Part shown: positions 5,750 to 9,375 of the stretch, piece by piece
Numbering within the stretch: the stretch's first letter is position 1
Layout: each line of letters begins with the position of its first letter
DNA from: COE1 sp964445375
GTDB taxonomy: Bacteria; Bacillota; Clostridia; Lachnospirales; Lachnospiraceae
Direction: 5' to 3'
Assembly: GCA_964445375.1 (NCBI GenBank)
Contig: CAYUKO010000146.1
Coordinates: 1-9,375 of the forward strand
Length of the DNA: 9,375 bases
Made by a program: the position numbers and the translations under genes
Notes under the pieces: generated by a model
Told to the model about the DNA's origin: nothing
Databases searched by the model: none
What the model saw: the letters and a program-made list of their open reading frames with translations, nothing else

Positions 5750-7975
5750 TTATAAAAATGGGTGTTCTGACTTCTCTTTCAGACGCATGTAACGTCTGTC
5801 TATTTCCTGCTGTAATTCTTCGACAACGGCCTTATATTCCTCTTTTGCCAGATGCTTTGTTCTTCCCATCATGGTAAGCCAGTCTAATACAGGGAGCTTC
5901 TTACCGCTTTTCTCCGGATCATAGCTTAGCTTCGTCTTACCCTGTTCCACCTCATAAAGAGGAAAATAGCAACAATCTACGGCAGCCGAAATAACCTTTC
6001 TCTCCGTATTTGGCTGATCATTCCAATTTAACGGACAGGCAGACAATGCTTTCATATAAGCAACGCCGGAATGCTTTGCATATTCTGCCGCTTTTGCTGC
6101 CTTCTTGATGAAATCTGTCGGGTTAGACTCAGCCACGGTTGCCACATAAGGAATATTGGCTGCTGCCATAATCTGCGGCATATCCTTATGAAAGAATGTC
6201 TTACCATACTGTGCCTTTCCTACATGGGAGGTCGAGCTTCTTGCACCGATTGGTGTCGAATAAGATAATTGATAGCCCGTATTCATGTAACCACCATTAT
6301 CATATTCAAACAGTAAAAGCCGATGCCCTCTAAGTGCTGTTCCGAGTGCAGACCCCATACCGATGTCCATGCCACCATCGCCACTCACCATGATAAACAC
6401 AATATCTCCCTTTGGAATCTCTCCCCGACGTTGCTTCTCATAGCAGATTTCTGCAAGACCGCTTAAGGTTGCCGCTCCATTCTGGAACAGATTATGCAGA
6501 TATGGTACCTTGAAGCTTGTTCTTGGATAGCCCGTTGTTACAATCATTCCACAACCTGTTTGGAACAGGAAAACGACAGGGTCCTCAATGCCTCGAAGTA
6601 ACAGATTCAGATTCACTGGTATACCGCATCCGGGGCAGGCTCCATGTCCTGGTGCAAGACGCTTTGTAATCTGGGTTGTGGCATTCAGGTTTGCTCCGTT
6701 TACCTTTACTTCCTGCTCTTCCTTCGTAACCTGCAAAATACCAAGATTCGTCTGTTCCTCTGTAACTGGTTTGAAAAAGGGACGTTGTTCCTTGTTCTCG
6801 TCCTTCCCCGCTGCGATGCCATAATAGGCAAAGTCCGAAGCGCCATCCGTCTCCAGCATCGAAAACATCTCTATGGCATCTTCCACATAAAAATCCTTTC
6901 CGCCAAGTCCATAGACAAGATTCTTTATGCTGGCGGTTCCACCGTATCTTTGCATGGCAGCACGAAACTCTATTGAAAGATTACCGCCGCTTGCGCCGTA
7001 GCTGTCCTGTCTGTCAGCAACAAGAATACGTTCTGCCTTACTGCAAAACTCACAGATTTCTTTTGCCGGAAAAGGTCTTAGCATATGAAGCGTCACTACT
7101 CCAACCTTTTTCCCTTCCTTACGAAGTCTGTCTACCGCTTCCATCGCTGTATCAAAGGACGAACCAAGCAAAATAAGAAGTTCCTTCGCATCCTCATGCT
7201 GATATCCTTCATATACCGCATATTCACGCCCTGATAAGCCTTGATACTCTGCAAACAGCTTTGGTAATTCCTCTCTTACCTGTTCCATAGCAAGGTGAAG
7301 CTGATAACGATTGTTGATTAAATCCGGCTCATTCATATAAGAGCCGACAGTAATCGGATGCTCCAAGTCAAGGAAAGGATATTCTTCTATCTTTTTCCCG
7401 ATAAAATCCCGAATGACCTGATCCTCTTCAAAGCGCATACATCTGCGCTTCTGATGGCTGGTAAAGAATCCGTCATAAGCTACCACCACAGGAAGTCGCA
7501 CACGCTCTGCAAGCCGAAGGGCAACTATATTAAAGTCATATACTTCCTGCACCGAATGTGCAAAAAGAATAGGCCAGCCGGCATTTAACATATACATCAA
7601 ATCACTGTGATCTCCTTTTATCGACAAAGGACCAGAAACCGTTCTGCACACAACGTTCATAACCATCGGATATCTTGTTCCAGACTGAACCGGCAACTGT
7701 TCGATGGCATACAATAAACCATTTGCACTGGTTGCATTAAATACTCTTCCGCCACCAACCGATGCACCATAGCAGATTCCTGCTGCACTGTGTTCCCCTT
7801 CTGCTGCAATCATAATCAAGTCTGTCTCACCCTTGGAGCGCATCAAGTCAAGATTCTCTGCAATCTGTGTAGATGGTGTAATCGGATAATATCCCATCAG
7901 GTCATACCCAATCTGTTTTACTGCAATGGTTGCCATTTCATTGCCGGATGCATATTCCATTACCTGCTTTTCCAC
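5750..7975 (-). CDS. 2-oxoacid:ferredoxin oxidoreductase, fused alpha-beta subunit
   Basis: A 741-residue fusion of the alpha and beta chains of a CoA-acylating 2-oxoacid:ferredoxin oxidoreductase (pyruvate or branched-chain type). Alpha part, about 1-380: GYYPITPSTQIAE (28-40), AAEGEHSAAG (57-66) with the probable TPP-activating glutamate E61, NATSANGLLYA (80-90), KGDHSDLM (120-127), and a transketolase C-terminal-like domain about 260-375. Beta part, about 435-741: four cysteines for the proximal 4Fe-4S cluster at C447 and C450 (GACPGCG), C475 (QTGCG) and C647 (SACPLNW), and the TPP/Mg motif GDGGMDIGMG (532-541) through NGGYMNTG (560-567). A 50-residue linker joins the halves. It needs the gamma-delta partner encoded just upstream. 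The start is GTG at 7975, one base overlapping that gene's TAG, with a GGGGGAG RBS. The substrate (pyruvate, 2-oxoisovalerate or another) cannot be fixed from sequence. Confidence 0.93.
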   Translation of the reverse strand: MEKQVMEYASGNEMATIAVKQIGYDLMGYYPITPSTQIAENLDLMRSKGETDLIMIAAEGEHSAAGICYGASVGGGRVFNATSANGLLYAIEQLPVQSGTRYPMVMNVVCRTVSGPLSIKGDHSDLMYMLNAGWPILFAHSVQEVYDFNIVALRLAERVRLPVVVAYDGFFTSHQKRRCMRFEEDQVIRDFIGKKIEEYPFLDLEHPITVGSYMNEPDLINNRYQLHLAMEQVREELPKLFAEYQGLSGREYAVYEGYQHEDAKELLILLGSSFDTAMEAVDRLRKEGKKVGVVTLHMLRPFPAKEICEFCSKAERILVADRQDSYGASGGNLSIEFRAAMQRYGGTASIKNLVYGLGGKDFYVEDAIEMFSMLETDGASDFAYYGIAAGKDENKEQRPFFKPVTEEQTNLGILQVTKEEQEVKVNGANLNATTQITKRLAPGHGACPGCGIPVNLNLLLRGIEDPVVFLFQTGCGMIVTTGYPRTSFKVPYLHNLFQNGAATLSGLAEICYEKQRRGEIPKGDIVFIMVSGDGGMDIGMGSALGTALRGHRLLLFEYDNGGYMNTGYQLSYSTPIGARSSTSHVGKAQYGKTFFHKDMPQIMAAANIPYVATVAESNPTDFIKKAAKAAEYAKHSGVAYMKALSACPLNWNDQPNTERKVISAAVDCCYFPLYEVEQGKTKLSYDPEKSGKKLPVLDWLTMMGRTKHLAKEEYKAVVEELQQEIDRRYMRLKEKSEHPFL

Positions 7976-9084
7976 TATACCTCTCCCCCTTCCATCTGCT
8001 TCTCTGTCAAATAGGATTCCGAAGTAATGTATCCATCTGCTCCACTCTTTTCATAATAATCCGGTTTGCGAAGCAATCCCTGATTTGGCAGGAAATGCTC
8101 TTTTTGTATTTGCTCTGCCTCCACGCCTTTTACAAGTGCCCCGGTTGGACAAACATCCACACATCGCAAACACCCCTTACAATGGTAGTAATCCAGTCCT
8201 TTGTTTACCATCATTTCACGGTTCTTATAGATTCCCTTCTCAAATTGGAATACCATATCCGGGCATGTCGAGTCACAAAGCGCACAGTTAATACATTTCT
8301 CTGGTCGAAAGATTGGTATATATCCCTGTCTGGATGGCGACAAATCCGCAATTACGCTGCTGCCGAAATTCGGATTGATTCCTCCTATTGGAGCCGTTTC
8401 ATATCCCCATTGTGATTCCTTATCCCTTCTCTGGTTATCTGTTTTCTTTGACACGAACGGCTCTAAATGAACGCCTTGCAGCTCCTGATATCCTCTCTCA
8501 ATGCTTGCCAGATTAGCTGCAAGACTGTCCGGGTATTTCTTTCCCAATGTATTTTCACAGATTTGCTTTGCTGCCTGCAGTGACCCAAAGCCAAAAGCCG
8601 CCACAACCGCTCCAAGCATGACAACATTGATTCTTGAATGTGTTTCCATCGCAATCTGCTGTGCCGGTATGGTATAGACTTCCGCTGCCTGTACACAGCT
8701 TCCTTCTTTTTGCAAATAGTTATCCACGATTTCCTGTGGCGTTCTGGATGTATTGAGGACAATTGTCGTTTCTCCAGTGCATCCATCCAAAAGAGAAGAA
8801 TCCTGCAAAAGTGCCTCATGGAAAATACAAAGCAAATGTGGATGCTCAACCGGGGAATGTACCCTGATTTCTTTGTCCGCATCACAATACCTGATATATG
8901 CCTTTACCGGTGTTCCTGTTTTCTCAGAACCGTAGCTTGAAAAGCTTGCACTATTTAATCCAAGCTGTAAAATTCCAAGCTCACCTAACATTTTTCCGCA
9001 TAGATTCGCCCCCAGGCCACCGATGCTCTCTAATCGTATTTCATAATATCCACTCTGATTTGTTACTGGCAACGTTGTTTTCAT
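7975..9084 (-). CDS. 2-oxoacid:ferredoxin oxidoreductase, fused gamma-delta subunit
   Basis: A 369-residue partner of the alpha-beta chain. The gamma domain, about 15-205, contains LESIGGLGANLCGKML (18-33) and SSYGSEKTGTPVKAYIR (49-65), typical of the CoA-binding gamma subunit. A linker of about 50 residues leads to a delta-type ferredoxin domain with two CxxCxxCxxxCP motifs: C264, C267, C270, C274 and C302, C305, C308, C312. These should bind two 4Fe-4S clusters carrying electrons from the TPP site to ferredoxin. I chose ATG at 9084 because AGGCGG (9097-9092) lies seven bases upstream. An in-frame ATG at 9105 would add MKKGGIT but would bury that RBS in coding sequence and has only GGGG before it. 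The stop overlaps the alpha-beta GTG (TAGTG), implying translational coupling and balanced subunit supply. It is the first gene of the operon. Confidence 0.92.
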   Translation of the reverse strand: MKTTLPVTNQSGYYEIRLESIGGLGANLCGKMLGELGILQLGLNSASFSSYGSEKTGTPVKAYIRYCDADKEIRVHSPVEHPHLLCIFHEALLQDSSLLDGCTGETTIVLNTSRTPQEIVDNYLQKEGSCVQAAEVYTIPAQQIAMETHSRINVVMLGAVVAAFGFGSLQAAKQICENTLGKKYPDSLAANLASIERGYQELQGVHLEPFVSKKTDNQRRDKESQWGYETAPIGGINPNFGSSVIADLSPSRQGYIPIFRPEKCINCALCDSTCPDMVFQFEKGIYKNREMMVNKGLDYYHCKGCLRCVDVCPTGALVKGVEAEQIQKEHFLPNQGLLRKPDYYEKSGADGYITSESYLTEKQMEGGEV

Positions 9085-9121
9085 AGTTATGCCGCCTTTC
9101 TTCATTTAACCCCATAAAGAA

Positions 9122-9150
9122 AGTATAAGAAGCTTTTCTTTTTTTATTCA
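9122..9150 (-). promoter_or_regulatory. Candidate promoter for the oxidoreductase-rubrerythrin operon
   Basis: On the minus strand, TATACT (9127-9122) is a good -10, with an A-rich spacer to a poor -35 (TGAATA, 3 of 6). Transcription would start near 9115, about 30 bases before the ATG. The palindrome ATTCATGAAT lies just upstream (9148-9157) and might be an operator, but it is short and the region is AT-rich. I see no clear Rex or Fur-type box. Confidence 0.3.
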
Positions 9151-9189
9151 TGAATTTTCTTTACTCAAATGAAATATTAAATTCAGGTT

Positions 9190-9285
9190 TAGTGGGGTAT
9201 CGGGGCTGGCAGTCATCAGAGGACATTAAGAAACTCTAAGACTTTGCTTTACAGAATCGTGGGAAACCATCTGCCAGCCTTACTA
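9190..9285 (+). ncRNA. Unidentified structured RNA candidate
   Basis: A perfect 9-bp helix, GGCTGGCAG (9204-9212) with CTGCCAGCC (9271-9279), closes a loop of 58 bases. Inside, GTGG-GAAA-CCAT (9259-9270) is a hairpin with a GNRA tetraloop that abuts the closing helix, and AGAG (9218-9221) can pair with CTCT (9234-9237). Outside, TAGTGG (9190-9195) pairs with TTACTA (9280-9285) after an 8-base bulge. On the plus strand three of these pairs are G-U wobbles; on the minus strand they become A-C mismatches and the loop becomes TTTC, so the plus strand is favoured. It matches no riboswitch, 6S, SRP, tmRNA or RNase P signature that I know. It could be a small RNA or the leader of a gene beyond 9375. 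Confidence 0.4.
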
Positions 9286-9375
9286 CGTTTCTCCTAAGTT
9301 GAAGGTTGTTGTATTTAGAGATTAAAACATTCACAATTTCGAAGCGTAGTGTATGTTAAGTGTCGCGCGAGTCAA
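9286..9375. other. Right-edge non-coding stretch
   Basis: No reading frame or Shine-Dalgarno site is convincing here. A weak hairpin can form on either strand from AACAT-ACA (9326-9335, interrupted by TC) with TGTATGTT (9350-9357). The GC-rich run GTCGCGCGAGTC (9362-9373) contrasts with its AT-rich surroundings and may begin the next feature outside the window. Confidence 0.4.

Noticed and set aside
7930..8885. Long overlapping frames (161 codons plus strand, 140 codons minus strand)
   Set aside because: They lie in other frames of the gamma-delta gene, whose Fe-S motifs prove its own frame; their compositions are basic and Cys/Ser/Arg-rich as in shadow frames.
9085..9105. ATG at 9105 as start of the gamma-delta subunit
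   Set aside because: The AGGCGG site at 9097-9092 is well placed for the ATG at 9084; the upstream ATG has no good RBS and adds only seven residues. It is not excluded.
9128..9147. Intrinsic terminator on the plus strand (AAGAA/TTCTT with a T run)
   Set aside because: The stem is short and purely A-T, too weak to call; no gene ends on that strand here.
9190..9285. 6S RNA, SRP RNA, tmRNA or a T-box/riboswitch for the structured RNA
   Set aside because: None of the conserved sequences of these classes that I can recall is present; the length is also short for 6S RNA.

Overview
The window looks like chromosomal DNA of a low-GC anaerobic Firmicute, most likely a Clostridia of the Lachnospiraceae type. 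The evidence is the AT-rich intergenic DNA, strong GGAGG-type ribosome binding sites, a CoA-type 2-oxoacid:ferredoxin oxidoreductase, rubrerythrin, and the start of an S10 (rpsJ) ribosomal protein operon. Genus and species cannot be told from what is here.

Left edge, 1-662: the first 21 codons of rpsJ (minus strand) with a strong RBS. Upstream lies a roughly 600-base non-coding stretch holding two good tandem minus-strand promoters and a leader of about 275 nt with several hairpins, possibly an autoregulatory ribosomal-protein leader. A candidate promoter for the divergent methyltransferase gene is at its right end.

663-1529 (plus): a single SAM-dependent methyltransferase of the RlmI/RlmK-like group. 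It ends at a perfect intrinsic terminator that also works for the genes converging from the right.

1594-9084 (minus): one run of co-oriented genes, read from right to left. A fused gamma-delta subunit (2-oxoacid oxidoreductase plus ferredoxin domain) overlaps by one base a fused alpha-beta subunit. Rubrerythrin follows 18 bases later. Then come a DUF4397-type protein, a threonine aldolase, a chimeric ORF, a DUF2752 membrane protein and a small two-helix membrane protein. The first three genes form a tight operon: a two-polypeptide, oxygen-sensitive Fe-S/TPP enzyme with a peroxide-scavenging rubrerythrin. No terminator is evident until 1536-1570, so read-through into the remaining genes is possible.

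The most striking feature is a perfect 576-bp tandem duplication (2268-3424) with a 5-bp microhomology (AGCAC) at its joint. It leaves the threonine aldolase and DUF2752 genes intact and creates between them a new 186-codon in-frame gene. That gene joins the first 50 residues of DUF2752 (with its first membrane helix) to the last 136 residues of the aldolase, just after the PLP lysine. It is either a very recent mutation or an assembly error.

Right edge, 9085-9375: a candidate promoter for the oxidoreductase operon and, probably on the plus strand, an unidentified structured RNA with a 9-bp perfect closing helix and a GNRA hairpin. Apart from these, the gene content is ordinary. I see no mobile element, CRISPR array, tRNA or rRNA.
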